A stretch of DNA of 64,000 nt from Firmicutes bacterium UBA5389 (GCA_002409965.1 DHON01000105.1:26657-90656), one strand, 5' to 3'. Shown: positions 7,948-17,663, numbered from the stretch's first letter. Notes: generated from the letters alone by a model not told the origin. Translations and numbers: made by a program.

Positions 7948-9918
7948 CTACTTTGAAACCGCGTCGATCCACGCCTGAGGAATGAGCGCGTTTCCGTGAC
8001 GCCAGCGTTCGACGACAGCCTCTTGGTACCACTTCTCATCCGGATCAGCGTGCTCGGTAATAATCACCTGGAAGCGGCCATCTAGTGATGCAACGGTATC
8101 GCGGACCAGCTCAAACGTGCGAAGTACGGCCGCGCGGTCTTCATCAACGTCCGCCCCATCACGCCCAACCTCTAGACGGCCTTCGCGATCCCGGTCTGCC
8201 GGGAAGTACACCTGCGAAGGTTGATCGACAAAAAGAAACCGGGGAACCGGTCGGGCCCCCGCTACAAACGTTTGGTGAAGCGCCAGATGCACAGCAATAT
8301 GGTACCCCACCCAGTTCGCACCGCTGCCCATCTTGTCCATGGCCACAGGGCCATCCGGAGTATCGGCAACAACGGTCAGCCTTCTGATATCGAATCGCAG
8401 GGGGTTGCTCGAGTGCTCGAGCTCAAGCCTTGTGCCAATGGCTGTGATCTTGTGCGAGATTACTGAAAGAATCGACTCCACACGCTCCCGCATCATATCA
8501 TCGCTTAGCTCCGCCTCAAGCTCAGTGATTTCGTCTCTGAGCCTTTGGCCCCTGTCACTCAGTCTGTCAACTCCAGTAGCCGTCTCGGGGACAGTCTCCA
8601 GATAGAGACTGATTCGTCCCTTGACGTGCCCCACCCTTGCGACTAAGTCACGGTAGTTGGCGACCACCTGCTCGGAACGTTGTAAAGCCTCCATGGACAC
8701 TCGGTTCTGCGCGAGTTGCTCTCGCAAGCTCGCAGCTTCGCCCTCAAGTTGTGCAGTAAGTCCCTCTAGGTGTGGGTTATCCTGGGCAAGATGCTTCAGT
8801 CGCATGTCAAGCGTACGCAATGCCTGACGGAGGGAGTTGTCATCCGGAAGACTCGGTACTTTGGCCAGGCACAGTGGACAAACACAGTCGACTTCTCCAG
8901 TATCGGTAAGCAAGTCTATACTCCGAAGTCGCCCGGCCTGAACAGCACTCTCATCTGCATACCCGCGCCGTTCATCGGCAAGAGAACGTGTAGTTCTTAG
9001 GTCCGCCTCCACCCGGCGTAGGCGGCGGATCAGCTCCTCTCTCTCCTCCAAGACCAGCTCGTAGGCACCTGCAATCTCCTCTAAATCAGGATCAGGGACC
9101 GATGGCATTGGCTTCTCCAGCAACTCCTGGAGCAGGGCAATAGAGTCCCCAAAGGACCTCTCCTCGTTCAACAGGTGCAACATCCCAATGGCACTGGCTT
9201 CATGCAGCAGAGCAGTGGCTCGGCCTGAGCCATCGCCACGCAGGGCCTCGGTTTCTGCGAGGTCTCTCTGCACCCGTTTCAGCTCTTGACGTAACGAGCG
9301 AAGATGGCCAGCCTTTATCAGGTGATCGCTGTCGACGGCGCCCAGGAAGTAGGGAAGCGCGTCCTTAATCGCTTGCGGGATGAAAGGCTCGCTCTGCTGG
9401 AAAAAGAGAGTCTTCCTACTGATAATCTCGTCCTGCGGCTGAAAGCAGAAGTACAAAGCGTGCTTGATAGTTGCAGCCAGAGGGCTTCGCGTCTGGCCGG
9501 GTGGCACCTCGTGCAGATTGTCTCCGATGCCACACTCACGGGAAAGAAGCTGAATCGCGGCATCGATGTTGGTCGTCGGCTGGAGTACTGCCTTCGGAGG
9601 TATATCTACCTCGCTGCCGACCTCATAGTACACTGCGCCGCTACTTTGCTTGCCCCTATCCGGGGCTCTTCTCGCAACCAAGATCTGCTTCGCGCTCGAC
9701 ACTAGCCTCAGCGCGTACCACTCAACGGTTGACCGGATGGCACCATAGGCTACCCCACACTCGCTTGCCCCAAGACAGTAATCAACGATAGATATCAGGG
9801 ACGACTTTCCCGTCTTGGACGAGCCTGTTATGATATTGACTTGACCTTGCCGTAGTGACAGAACTCGAGGTTCATCTGAAGGGCCGTAGAGGATGATGTC
9901 GGCAATCTGGATACTCAT
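7948..9918 (-). CDS. DUF3732 ATPase of an ABC three-component (ABC-3C) defence system
   Basis: The 656-residue protein has a Walker A motif GSSKTGKSS at 32-40, a long coiled coil broken near residue 340 by CVCPLC (a zinc-hook-like cysteine group), a signature-like stretch DKMGSGANWVGYH, and a Walker B-like FLFVDQPSQVYFP near the C-terminus. This SMC/Rad50-like layout with FVDQPSQ is typical of DUF3732 proteins. These are the ATPase of ABC-3C conflict systems, in which a middle component and a third protein with an effector domain complete the set. The ATG at 9918 overlaps the stop of the middle component by 4 bases, so the three genes form one operon and are probably co-translated. It should act in the cytoplasm as the sensing or gating motor. 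Confidence 0.85.
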   Translation of the reverse strand: MSIQIADIILYGPSDEPRVLSLRQGQVNIITGSSKTGKSSLISIVDYCLGASECGVAYGAIRSTVEWYALRLVSSAKQILVARRAPDRGKQSSGAVYYEVGSEVDIPPKAVLQPTTNIDAAIQLLSRECGIGDNLHEVPPGQTRSPLAATIKHALYFCFQPQDEIISRKTLFFQQSEPFIPQAIKDALPYFLGAVDSDHLIKAGHLRSLRQELKRVQRDLAETEALRGDGSGRATALLHEASAIGMLHLLNEERSFGDSIALLQELLEKPMPSVPDPDLEEIAGAYELVLEEREELIRRLRRVEADLRTTRSLADERRGYADESAVQAGRLRSIDLLTDTGEVDCVCPLCLAKVPSLPDDNSLRQALRTLDMRLKHLAQDNPHLEGLTAQLEGEAASLREQLAQNRVSMEALQRSEQVVANYRDLVARVGHVKGRISLYLETVPETATGVDRLSDRGQRLRDEITELEAELSDDMMRERVESILSVISHKITAIGTRLELEHSSNPLRFDIRRLTVVADTPDGPVAMDKMGSGANWVGYHIAVHLALHQTFVAGARPVPRFLFVDQPSQVYFPADRDREGRLEVGRDGADVDEDRAAVLRTFELVRDTVASLDGRFQVIITEHADPDEKWYQEAVVERWRHGNALIPQAWIDAVSK

Positions 9919-10418
9919 GGCCTTACCCCCCAGAGAGCCATGATCGTCTCAGTGCTGCCTGAAACCGCGTACCATCTCCCTACGAAAAATGACTTCTCAG
10001 TGATCTCCTGGAACTCGTCGGTATTGGCCTGTATGCTGGCAAGGGCTCCCCTACGCAGATTACCCGCATGCACGTGATCGCCCACAAGCATCAACGCACG
10101 CTTCGATGCAGCAAGTATTAAGCCCTCGCGGACTAGTGGTACGAATGACACTGAAGCATCAGCGAACCTGAGTCTGACACGAGGGTTGTCTTGAAGCCAC
10201 CCGGCGAGAGAGGAGTTCTTCTGGCGCGGCAGAAGGCTCCTTGTGTTCCGCATAAGCACGACTGCCGGCACCAAGAACACAAGCGGATAAGGCATCCCCG
10301 ATTGGGATTCCTGCTCGTATCCTCGAACAGCGTGATACAGCACCACCCCCATGAATGCTGGGTTGAGGAGCGCTATCTCCTCAGGGCTCCGATCAGTCAA
10401 GCGGATCGGGTCAGTCAC
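9915..10418 (-). CDS. ABC-3C middle component
   Basis: The GTG at 10418 is preceded by AGGAGGG at 6 bases and overlaps the stop of the upstream effector gene (GTGA), so I prefer it to the longer frame reaching 10472. The 167-residue protein begins TDPIRLTDRSPEEIALLNPAF and continues YPLVFLVPAVVLMRNTRSLLP, the pattern of the small middle-component proteins found between the ATPase and the effector in ABC-3C loci. These are thought to bridge the two other proteins. Its fixed position and the overlaps on both sides support the assignment more than any catalytic motif, since none is present. Confidence 0.8.
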   Translation of the reverse strand: MTDPIRLTDRSPEEIALLNPAFMGVVLYHAVRGYEQESQSGMPYPLVFLVPAVVLMRNTRSLLPRQKNSSLAGWLQDNPRVRLRFADASVSFVPLVREGLILAASKRALMLVGDHVHAGNLRRGALASIQANTDEFQEITEKSFFVGRWYAVSGSTETIMALWGVRP

Positions 10419-11575
10419 AGTGTACCCTCCTCTATCAGGCACTCTAGCCTTTGCTGGAATTCGGGGTGCCATCCTATGAGAAGCCTATCAGAGAGTATCT
10501 GTAGGGAGCCGCGTGAGACGAAAGGTTCGCGGCATTCTGGACGGATGAACAAGGAATCCTCCTGTTCTGCCCACTTATACAGGTCTCGAGCAGCCATCCG
10601 CATTTCGAGCTCTGCAGTTCCAGTGCCTACCCTCTGCATCATCTCGTCAAATCGAATCTCCCACTCCTCACGGAGATGCTTGTCAAATACTGCTAGATCT
10701 CCAACGAGTATAAGTCCTTCTCGCAGCCATCTAGAGCGCTGACTTGAAGCCCCGTAGTACTGCCTCATTGCTGTGATGATCCTCTTGTTGATAAGGTCAA
10801 TGAGTCTGAGTTGTTCGACAAAGGGATGAAAGTTGAAGGCGGCCTCATCGATCTCAAGATCCCGAAGATCCTGGTCAATCGGAAGGTTATCCTCCCTAAG
10901 TTGCCTCCGCAGACGCTCAAGCTGAGCGTCAATCTCCTCGCTCTGGATTGGCTCACCTTTCGTTCCTTGCAGGTATACTATGATACGCCCAAACCACCAG
11001 CCCTCGAGTCGTGTGATCAGCGATTCGATTAACTCCCGCTTCACCACGAGCGCGAGTTCCCTGCGCAAATCCCTGTCAACACTCACGATGTCGGAAAAAC
11101 CGTCTAGGACCGTAATCTGTTCAACCAGCAACCGGCGGTCTGCCTGCGAAAGAGAACGGTAGGCTGTGTAGGCTGACTCGTTATCTCTGTTACTCGAAGT
11201 CCGGGCCACCTCGTCAAGCCCACGGCGGGCCTGTTCTACATCACGCTGCAAATCCGCACGCAAGCACGATGCAATGGAACCTCTCTCCGCACGCGCAGTC
11301 GTGATCAAGTAGTATGCCGTGTCGCGCGACCATTTACACGTTGTGAATCCATCCACCCATACCCTTATTGACTTCCACAGGTCAGCACTGGCGTTGCTTA
11401 GTCTACCCTCACGCCTGATCTTGTGCTTCACCTGTAGCAATTCGGTTGGACTTCCGTCTGTCTCAAAAGCCACATCATCCAGGGTCTCGATAGTTACGCG
11501 AAAACTCTCCTGTTCTTTGATACGACGGATCGCATCGAGAAGCGCAACACGGCACTGAAACAGGTAGCCAAGCAT
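10415..11575 (-). CDS. ABC-3C effector: N-terminal PD-(D/E)xK (Cap4-like) nuclease plus C-terminal domain
   Basis: The N-terminal part reads LGYLFQCRVALLDAIRR, then ETLDDVAFETDG and ELLQVKHK. This is the PD-(D/E)xK arrangement of Cap4/DUF4297-type DNA endonucleases, with the catalytic D and Q-x-K. About 290 further helical residues form the system-specific C-terminal domain. The first gene of the three-gene operon, it should supply the toxic DNA-cutting activity. The start is odd. ATG 11575 has no ribosome binding site, whereas ATG 11612 has a perfect GGAGGAGG but is out of frame by one base in a GGG run. Removing one G would give MAITSPFDASAS joined to MLGYLFQ, which looks like the family N-terminus. 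Confidence 0.75.
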   Translation of the reverse strand: MLGYLFQCRVALLDAIRRIKEQESFRVTIETLDDVAFETDGSPTELLQVKHKIRREGRLSNASADLWKSIRVWVDGFTTCKWSRDTAYYLITTARAERGSIASCLRADLQRDVEQARRGLDEVARTSSNRDNESAYTAYRSLSQADRRLLVEQITVLDGFSDIVSVDRDLRRELALVVKRELIESLITRLEGWWFGRIIVYLQGTKGEPIQSEEIDAQLERLRRQLREDNLPIDQDLRDLEIDEAAFNFHPFVEQLRLIDLINKRIITAMRQYYGASSQRSRWLREGLILVGDLAVFDKHLREEWEIRFDEMMQRVGTGTAELEMRMAARDLYKWAEQEDSLFIRPECREPFVSRGSLQILSDRLLIGWHPEFQQRLECLIEEGTL

Positions 11576-11853
11576 AGAAGCACTAGCATCAAACGGACTA
11601 GTGATAGCCCATTCCTCCTCCCGAGGAGACAGCAGGTCCGGTACCCATTACCTGCCTACTGTCGCCAGTACTGCGTACCTCCCCGCGCCAACGACGGATT
11701 CAGGTCTTCACCGGACTTTAGCAGCGTCCTGACCGATCAACTGCAAGGAAAGGGCTGGCGGCAGGACTTGACCACTCACTATCACATATCGGCAACTCTC
11801 TACACACCCTGAGTGTGCCAGCGCTGACGTCAGCTTGCGGTAATAGACAGCGG

Positions 11854-12666
11854 TCACTGATCCTCGCCGAGCATAAGGCCAGCATAGTCACGCAACAGCC
11901 CGAATGCCGATACGATAAGCACTCCCAGCGCATCGTCCATTTCGCGCTCACAGATATCCAATGTGACACGGAGATCGACTCGAAGGTCTGTAGGCCACGC
12001 GGCACCGACGCGATGGCAGGACTGATCAACTTTGTTATCCTCGGTCCTGCGTTCTATCTCCCTCCAGCCATCTAGGGATACTCTGAACCCCGATGCTGGT
12101 GAGTTGCTCTCAAAGAATCCGTGACTATGACTTTGAGCTCCTTCATGGACGAAATGATTCCGAATGGCATACGAGAGCCCGATCGGCCATCCGAACGTCT
12201 GCCGGATAGATTCACAATGTGTCGTTGCGGTTGTTTTCTTCGTCTTGTCTCGATTCACGAAATGCGAAAGCAGTTGCACGCGAGCCATTGGGTTAAGCGC
12301 CGTTTCCGGCGTGCACAGTACGTGACCGACCATATGCGTGATCTTGTCGGCCAGTGCCCAGGTAATCGCCATGTACGCCTGAAGTCCAATCAGCCGCGCG
12401 TGATGATACTTCACTGGTGTAGAACCGAGTGGAACACAGTCATCAGGATCAACCGCGCTTTCGAGGCCACTGAGAAACTGGCGAGCCGCCTTGCGTGTCT
12501 CGAGCATGTCGATGCAATCATCGATGTCCTTACTGTAGGATGCCATGGTTCGAAGGGAGTCTTCGACATCAGAAGGGAGAGTTCCGGGGTGCCGCCCAAG
12601 GGCTCTATTCACTTCGTCGAGTGCGCACTTCGCTCGCTCCAGCCTTTTCCTAAGCATGTCGCTCAC
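11854..12666 (-). CDS. HEPN-like protein coupled to the Avs-like NTPase
   Basis: The 270-residue protein starts at GTG 12666, overlapping the stop of the upstream NTPase gene (GTGA), so translation is coupled. It is helical throughout. Residues 168-175 read IRNHFVHE, matching the R-N-x3-H signature of HEPN RNases (R169, H174). HEPN proteins cleave RNA or act as inactive dimer partners. Here it could be a second effector, an inhibitor, or an accessory sensor for the STAND protein. I know of no described Avs family with this partner, but cannot check. The fold call rests on one motif and operon position. Confidence 0.55.
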   Translation of the reverse strand: MSDMLRKRLERAKCALDEVNRALGRHPGTLPSDVEDSLRTMASYSKDIDDCIDMLETRKAARQFLSGLESAVDPDDCVPLGSTPVKYHHARLIGLQAYMAITWALADKITHMVGHVLCTPETALNPMARVQLLSHFVNRDKTKKTTATTHCESIRQTFGWPIGLSYAIRNHFVHEGAQSHSHGFFESNSPASGFRVSLDGWREIERRTEDNKVDQSCHRVGAAWPTDLRVDLRVTLDICEREMDDALGVLIVSAFGLLRDYAGLMLGEDQ

Positions 12667-15600
12667 TCACCCCGCTCCTCTTTGGCCTCTTCCTCTTCTC
12701 GCCGGAGTTCCGCCTTGGCCACCTCCATGTGCCATTCCCAGAAGGCGCGAAACGCAGTGTCAGTCTCCGCGTCCAAGAGTTCCTGTGCACGCTGAACGCC
12801 GTCGACGAACTCCTGCGGAACGCCGCCTGGTGCCGTCCACCACACTCTTACCCCTTTGGGCATTAGTGCACTGAAGAGTCGGCGCCTCTCCGGCAGGCGT
12901 GGCTCTCTGCCGGCACGTTCGACAAGAGGTTGGGCAATTGTGCGCCAGGGCGGGCTCGCGATGGCGTACCCGCCCGCTATTCGTGCCAGCCGACGCAGGT
13001 CATTTAAGCTTGAGGTTGCTCTCAGGCGATTGGCTACTTCTTGGGGGACCACCAACCCCTCTGAATCAACGCCCAGGAGCAATCGCGGCAGGTAGTAACC
13101 GATCGTACCGGTGTTGGACGCTAGGTCTATGAGGGCAGCTATTGCCTTGGAGATCTCGCGGTTGCCAACGTGAGCCGTGGTAATCGGGGCGACACACCGA
13201 CTGAGTAGCACGCCATGGTCGGTCGCGATTGCTCTGCCGCCCTCATCCTGCGCCTCCATGTCCACACGTCTCTGGAGAGCTCCGGGAAGCCACGTAACCG
13301 GAAGACGGCCAACACGCTTCAGTATCTCGGCGAGCTCCCATTCGGCGGTATTACTGAGGACGCTCAGATCCGGCAGCAAGAGTACTTGGTCGAGTAGCCA
13401 GATTCCGAAGTCCGGAGGAGCTTCCTGCGCCTTGTCTTCATCAAGAGCCCAGTAGGCCGAGCGTACAAGAGAGACAACTGCATCGCCGAGTTGCTCTCTG
13501 GGGATCTCATTCAGTGTTCGCTCCACAAGGCCCTTAAGCTCAGGCCAATCACGGCTGAGTCCCAAGACAGCGATCTTGATGAAGTCGGGCCCCTGCCCAT
13601 TGTCGAGAAACAGCTTTGCCTTGGACCGGAGGTAGCTATGCTGCGCCGGACACAGTCTGCCGTCCTCCCGCGAGACTGGCCTATCGTAGACCTGCTTTAT
13701 GAGACGGATTCGGCGTTCGTCGTCGCTGCACGTATTCACGAGCTTGTCGACTAGTCTGTGCGCGGCCTCGGCTCCCGCAGTTCTGCGCAGCTTCATGATC
13801 CAACTACATGCGGCTGTGATTGAGAAGTCCGTGTACCTCGATGTCTCTGGCTCTGCTAGCGATTCGGCTATGAAGGATCCGATCGAGTCGCTAGTGTCTG
13901 CGTGTGCGCCTAGATTCCAAGCGAATCTCTGCAGCTGGTCAGGTCTGCGCTCGCCGGCAAAGCGAAAGGCCCGGTCGACAAATGACTTGATGTCCCGGCA
14001 AGAGGGATTGGCCGCGAGTTGAGCCGCTTTCTCATCCCATCGCTCATAACACCGCTGCGGATCGTCAGAGCGGAACAATGGTTCGAACTCTCCGGCCAGA
14101 TCGTTCATCTCGTACAGATTCTCCAGTTCTCTGGACACACGTTTGAACTCAGGGTCGTCATCGAAGCGATCGTGCCAGCGCCATAGTTCGCGGGCCGCCT
14201 TGAGCTCCTCAAACTCGCGTGCATTCTGTGAGAGCAGTGAGCGTGCCCAAACAAGGTCGTCTAGCAGTACATCGCGCAGCTCGCTATGCAGACTCTCCCC
14301 GTCCCTCTTGCGGCACTGGTTTGCGTTTCTGTGTGCATTGACAAGAGCAGCCCAGAAAACGAGTCGTACCTCGGACGTCACACGTTGGTCTGCAAGATAG
14401 CCCCTGACCTGATTGAGAATGTCTTGCCGGGCCTTCCATGCCGGACTGCCGGGCAGCATGACGACGCTACCGATGTTGAGCTTATCACCCTCGCTCCACA
14501 CCTGTTCCCGCCCAAGTTCCAAGTAGGGCTCCATGAGAGACTTGAGTGCTGCCAACTTCGCCGTGTACGTTGGCTGGCCAACTGCCTCGGCAAGCAGGCG
14601 ACTAACAACGGTGCATAGCTCGGCTTGGAAATCAGACCAGAACTGAGGTCCGCCCCCAATCACTCGCTTCACGAGCTGAGCAGCTCGCTTCCCATCATTC
14701 GGCAATCCGCCGGCACGTCGGGCGGCGATGTCGGCCTCGGCCTCCACCAGTGCACAAAGCTCCCCAATCACCTGCTCGCGCTCGTCCTTCGTCTGTGCTC
14801 CCATTGCGGCGTGAAACACGGGCCACGCCAGCGCGAGAACTACATCATCCTGCCCCACCTGATAGCTGCCGAAAACGCCCTGGACTTCATCCGTGCCTGC
14901 ATCAACGCTGCGAAAAGCGCGGCTGAGTTCGACCGTTTCGATTGGGTAGAACTGAGCTACGTCCGGCAGGAGTTCGGCGATGACCAGGCGCACACTTGCG
15001 CTAGTCGTCTCAACGTGGTCCCGGAAGTGATCGAAGAAGGGCTTCAGAAGAGGCACGGGGGTCCTTGACAGCTTTAGTAGAGACTCTGTCCGGGCCATAG
15101 ACACGAAAACCGCTTGTCCAAGCTGACTTATGTTTCCCTGAAGAACGGTGCGCAGAATATCGTCCACAATGGTTCTCGCTGCGTCTGACGGCTGCATCGG
15201 CATCTCTCCGTAACCGACGTCTACCGAGAGCCAATGAATAAGCACGTGATCGCGCAGGACGTCCGGCTTGAGTTCGACGAGTCGATTTCTTGCCCCTCGC
15301 TGTGCTAGGCCTCCTCGCGCGACTAGTCTAGCCAGCATTTCCCTCACCGACGTGTCCGACGCGACACCACTGCCTTCACGAAGTAGCCCGATCGCCGCAT
15401 CGCTTTCTCGGTTCACGGCGCCAACAAGAGCGACCCACCGAAGCAACGAGCGCACCTGCTCAGGTTGGAACTCCTTTTGACACTGGATGATCTCCTCCAG
15501 GTAGGACTCTGCAAGGCTGTCGGCAGTTTGCGGAACCCCGGCAAGGTCGCCTGAGGTCTCAAGGACGTGAACGGCGATAGTCAGCCACATTGGATGATAT

Positions 15601-16667
15601 GAGAAACGACCGGCAAGTTCGTGGGCAACTTCCTTGCGCCATGTATCTCTCTTAGTGCCCAGCGGGCCTGAGCTCAGCAGGCCCATGCACATTTGCTCCG
15701 CTTCGTCTGGGCGAAGCACATCAAGGTTGATCGTATCAACGTACTTCCTTGTCCTGGCGCTGCCAAACCATCGCATCACAGGATCCTTCGGGGAACGGAC
15801 AGAAATGGCTACCTTCCAATTGGCGGTCCTGCTACTCCGTTGTTCGTCAAGTATCGTCATGAGTTGCTCATCTTTTGGCTCATCAATTAGCAACAGAGTG
15901 GGGCGCTCGGGCACGATTCCGTCAAACCAGGTTCCCGACGACAGCATGGTCTCGACATTGGCCCAGAGGACCTGCCACCTACCCATGCTCGCGATTTCTT
16001 CTCCCGCCTCGATGAGGAGGCGCGTCTTCCCGATGCCCCCGGAGCCGTGGATAACCAAGAACCTCGAGTCGGACGACATGAACCGGGCGACTTGATCTAG
16101 CTCTTCACCTCTGCCAACAAACGGCGTGGGCGTACCGCGCTTCAGCACCGTCTCTTGGGAAGCAATTCGTTCTCTTGCCTCCGGCAGCGTCAGGAAAGCC
16201 CTTGTCTGATTCCCGAAGAAAAACCTATCGACTTCAGGATGCTTGTCCAGAAGAGCGTCTAGCTGGCTTCGCCCCCAGTACTCAGCAATGAGGCCCTGGC
16301 TGCGGAACACGGGTACCACCTCGTCATCCCATCTCTCTTGATCAGTAGGGTTGAACAAGGCGTTTGTGACTAGGCGCCAATGTGTCACGCCCTGCCACTG
16401 CGCGTACCGCTCGTGTCCTGGCTCACGATAGCTGGCGATCTTGGAAGCCTCCCGCTTCGCGTCCGCTATCGCTTTCGCGGCCGAGGGACTCTGATGGTGC
16501 TTTGCCTGGAACACGCAGGTGCCGTCGCTAGAGCGCATGTCTTGGCCGCCATCCCTACCGAGGCGTTCGAACAGCATTGCCTTCGGATCCTCGAAGAAGA
16601 CAATCCTCGCAACCAACGCTTCAAAGGTGGCACCATTGGTTATGGCTCCCCAGTTCCGATCTCTCAT
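12663..16667 (-). CDS. Avs-like STAND NTPase with N-terminal PD-(D/E)xK nuclease (1334 aa)
   Basis: ATG 16667 follows AAGGAGGGG. Three parts can be seen. Residues 1-150 form a restriction-nuclease-like domain with E16, GGQD (D43) and FQAKHH (Q54, K56). Residues 180-500 form a STAND/AAA NTPase with FVGRGEELD, Walker A GSGGIGKT (209-216) and Walker B LLLIDEP (259-265). The remaining 830 residues are helical and repeat-like. Nuclease, STAND core and a long C-terminal sensor is the plan of Avs (antiviral STAND) proteins, which bind conserved phage proteins, oligomerise and degrade DNA. Which phage protein it might sense cannot be read from sequence. It forms an operon with the HEPN-like gene downstream. 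Non-Avs STAND proteins are an alternative, but defence is the likely role. Confidence 0.75.
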   Translation of the reverse strand: MRDRNWGAITNGATFEALVARIVFFEDPKAMLFERLGRDGGQDMRSSDGTCVFQAKHHQSPSAAKAIADAKREASKIASYREPGHERYAQWQGVTHWRLVTNALFNPTDQERWDDEVVPVFRSQGLIAEYWGRSQLDALLDKHPEVDRFFFGNQTRAFLTLPEARERIASQETVLKRGTPTPFVGRGEELDQVARFMSSDSRFLVIHGSGGIGKTRLLIEAGEEIASMGRWQVLWANVETMLSSGTWFDGIVPERPTLLLIDEPKDEQLMTILDEQRSSRTANWKVAISVRSPKDPVMRWFGSARTRKYVDTINLDVLRPDEAEQMCMGLLSSGPLGTKRDTWRKEVAHELAGRFSYHPMWLTIAVHVLETSGDLAGVPQTADSLAESYLEEIIQCQKEFQPEQVRSLLRWVALVGAVNRESDAAIGLLREGSGVASDTSVREMLARLVARGGLAQRGARNRLVELKPDVLRDHVLIHWLSVDVGYGEMPMQPSDAARTIVDDILRTVLQGNISQLGQAVFVSMARTESLLKLSRTPVPLLKPFFDHFRDHVETTSASVRLVIAELLPDVAQFYPIETVELSRAFRSVDAGTDEVQGVFGSYQVGQDDVVLALAWPVFHAAMGAQTKDEREQVIGELCALVEAEADIAARRAGGLPNDGKRAAQLVKRVIGGGPQFWSDFQAELCTVVSRLLAEAVGQPTYTAKLAALKSLMEPYLELGREQVWSEGDKLNIGSVVMLPGSPAWKARQDILNQVRGYLADQRVTSEVRLVFWAALVNAHRNANQCRKRDGESLHSELRDVLLDDLVWARSLLSQNAREFEELKAARELWRWHDRFDDDPEFKRVSRELENLYEMNDLAGEFEPLFRSDDPQRCYERWDEKAAQLAANPSCRDIKSFVDRAFRFAGERRPDQLQRFAWNLGAHADTSDSIGSFIAESLAEPETSRYTDFSITAACSWIMKLRRTAGAEAAHRLVDKLVNTCSDDERRIRLIKQVYDRPVSREDGRLCPAQHSYLRSKAKLFLDNGQGPDFIKIAVLGLSRDWPELKGLVERTLNEIPREQLGDAVVSLVRSAYWALDEDKAQEAPPDFGIWLLDQVLLLPDLSVLSNTAEWELAEILKRVGRLPVTWLPGALQRRVDMEAQDEGGRAIATDHGVLLSRCVAPITTAHVGNREISKAIAALIDLASNTGTIGYYLPRLLLGVDSEGLVVPQEVANRLRATSSLNDLRRLARIAGGYAIASPPWRTIAQPLVERAGREPRLPERRRLFSALMPKGVRVWWTAPGGVPQEFVDGVQRAQELLDAETDTAFRAFWEWHMEVAKAELRREEEEAKEERGE

Positions 16668-16858
16668 CGCGCTCCCCTCCTTACGAGAGTGGCCAGACCT
16701 TTGCGAGATTGAAGAAGCGAAGTCTCCGGGGCATACTCAGTAGCCAAGGCAGACTCGGAGTAGGATGCGGCTAGTTTGGACACAGACTGGCATAGGGCAG
16801 CCGCACAATCAGGTCAGTACCGCTGTGGTAGCAGCAAAGAACACGGCGATCATTATCG

Positions 16859-17512
16859 CTACTCGGCCATGACTTCTAGGGATTTCGCAGATAGGTGACC
16901 GACAGTTTGGATGGTATGTGGTTTCTTCGCCTGATCACAGCTGATCCGGATCAACTCCCGAATCTGATCTGCCCAATCCTGCAATCCCGTCCCCACTGCA
17001 ACAATGAACTCGATAGACGCCTCACACGAACACGCGGCAATCGCCGCGATCTCTGCCTCAAGATGCATGATGCAGCGCGGAGCCGCAGCCTTCACGCGCT
17101 GCTGCTTTTCACGATCAACCCTCTTCTGGAGACCCGCATCTGCCTGACATCGCACCAGATTCGTCCTGTAGACGTCGTTGTCGAGTTGATCCAGCCATCC
17201 CTCAACCAGCAGGCTCTTGCTCCATGTCTTGAAGATCTGTTGGCCGGTTCTGCCAACGGTGGGAAAACCATGACTGAATTCTCGGTTGGACGGCGACTCA
17301 CAGATGAAGACGCTACTTATGTGAACACTCCCGTCAAATGGCCAATTTGTGTGAACAGGGACGCCTCGCACGCGTGACAGGACCGCATTCCACGCGCCCT
17401 CACCAGTTTTCGCCGGACACGCGCAACAGATCCTCGACTCATGCGAGCTGAACTCATAGAACCTCTTGTAGTTGGGATTCCTGACTGATTTCCGCTCTCG
17501 TATTGTCACCAC
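16859..17512 (-). CDS. Uracil-DNA glycosylase superfamily protein, Fe-S family 4/5-like
   Basis: The 217-residue protein shows the family outline in order: a cysteine pair (C29/C30 with C32), VFICESPSNREFSHGFPTVGRTGQQIF at the place of the glycosylase GE-x-PG...GR-x-G motif (here CESPS), YRTNLVRCQAD with C122, and PRCIMHLEAEIAAI with C147 leading to IEFIVAVGTG. Four such cysteines ligate a 4Fe-4S cluster in family 4 enzymes. The active-site GEAPG has become CESPS, so uracil removal is uncertain. The start is GTG 17512. It sits beside the Avs-like gene and may be part of the defence island, acting on modified DNA or as a repair function. Confidence 0.65.
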   Translation of the reverse strand: MVTIRERKSVRNPNYKRFYEFSSHESRICCACPAKTGEGAWNAVLSRVRGVPVHTNWPFDGSVHISSVFICESPSNREFSHGFPTVGRTGQQIFKTWSKSLLVEGWLDQLDNDVYRTNLVRCQADAGLQKRVDREKQQRVKAAAPRCIMHLEAEIAAIAACSCEASIEFIVAVGTGLQDWADQIRELIRISCDQAKKPHTIQTVGHLSAKSLEVMAE

Positions 17513-17663
17513 TCATTCTCCCCTGTCTGCAGTACGTGTGGTACGCTTGAGTATATACTGTGTTCGGCGCCATCTGGATACTCTGCTGCTATGCTCGGCA
17601 CTAAGGGTCGCACTGTGCACTGTGTCAGTCTGCTGCAGCAGCTGAGCCACGAAGATATCAGTA

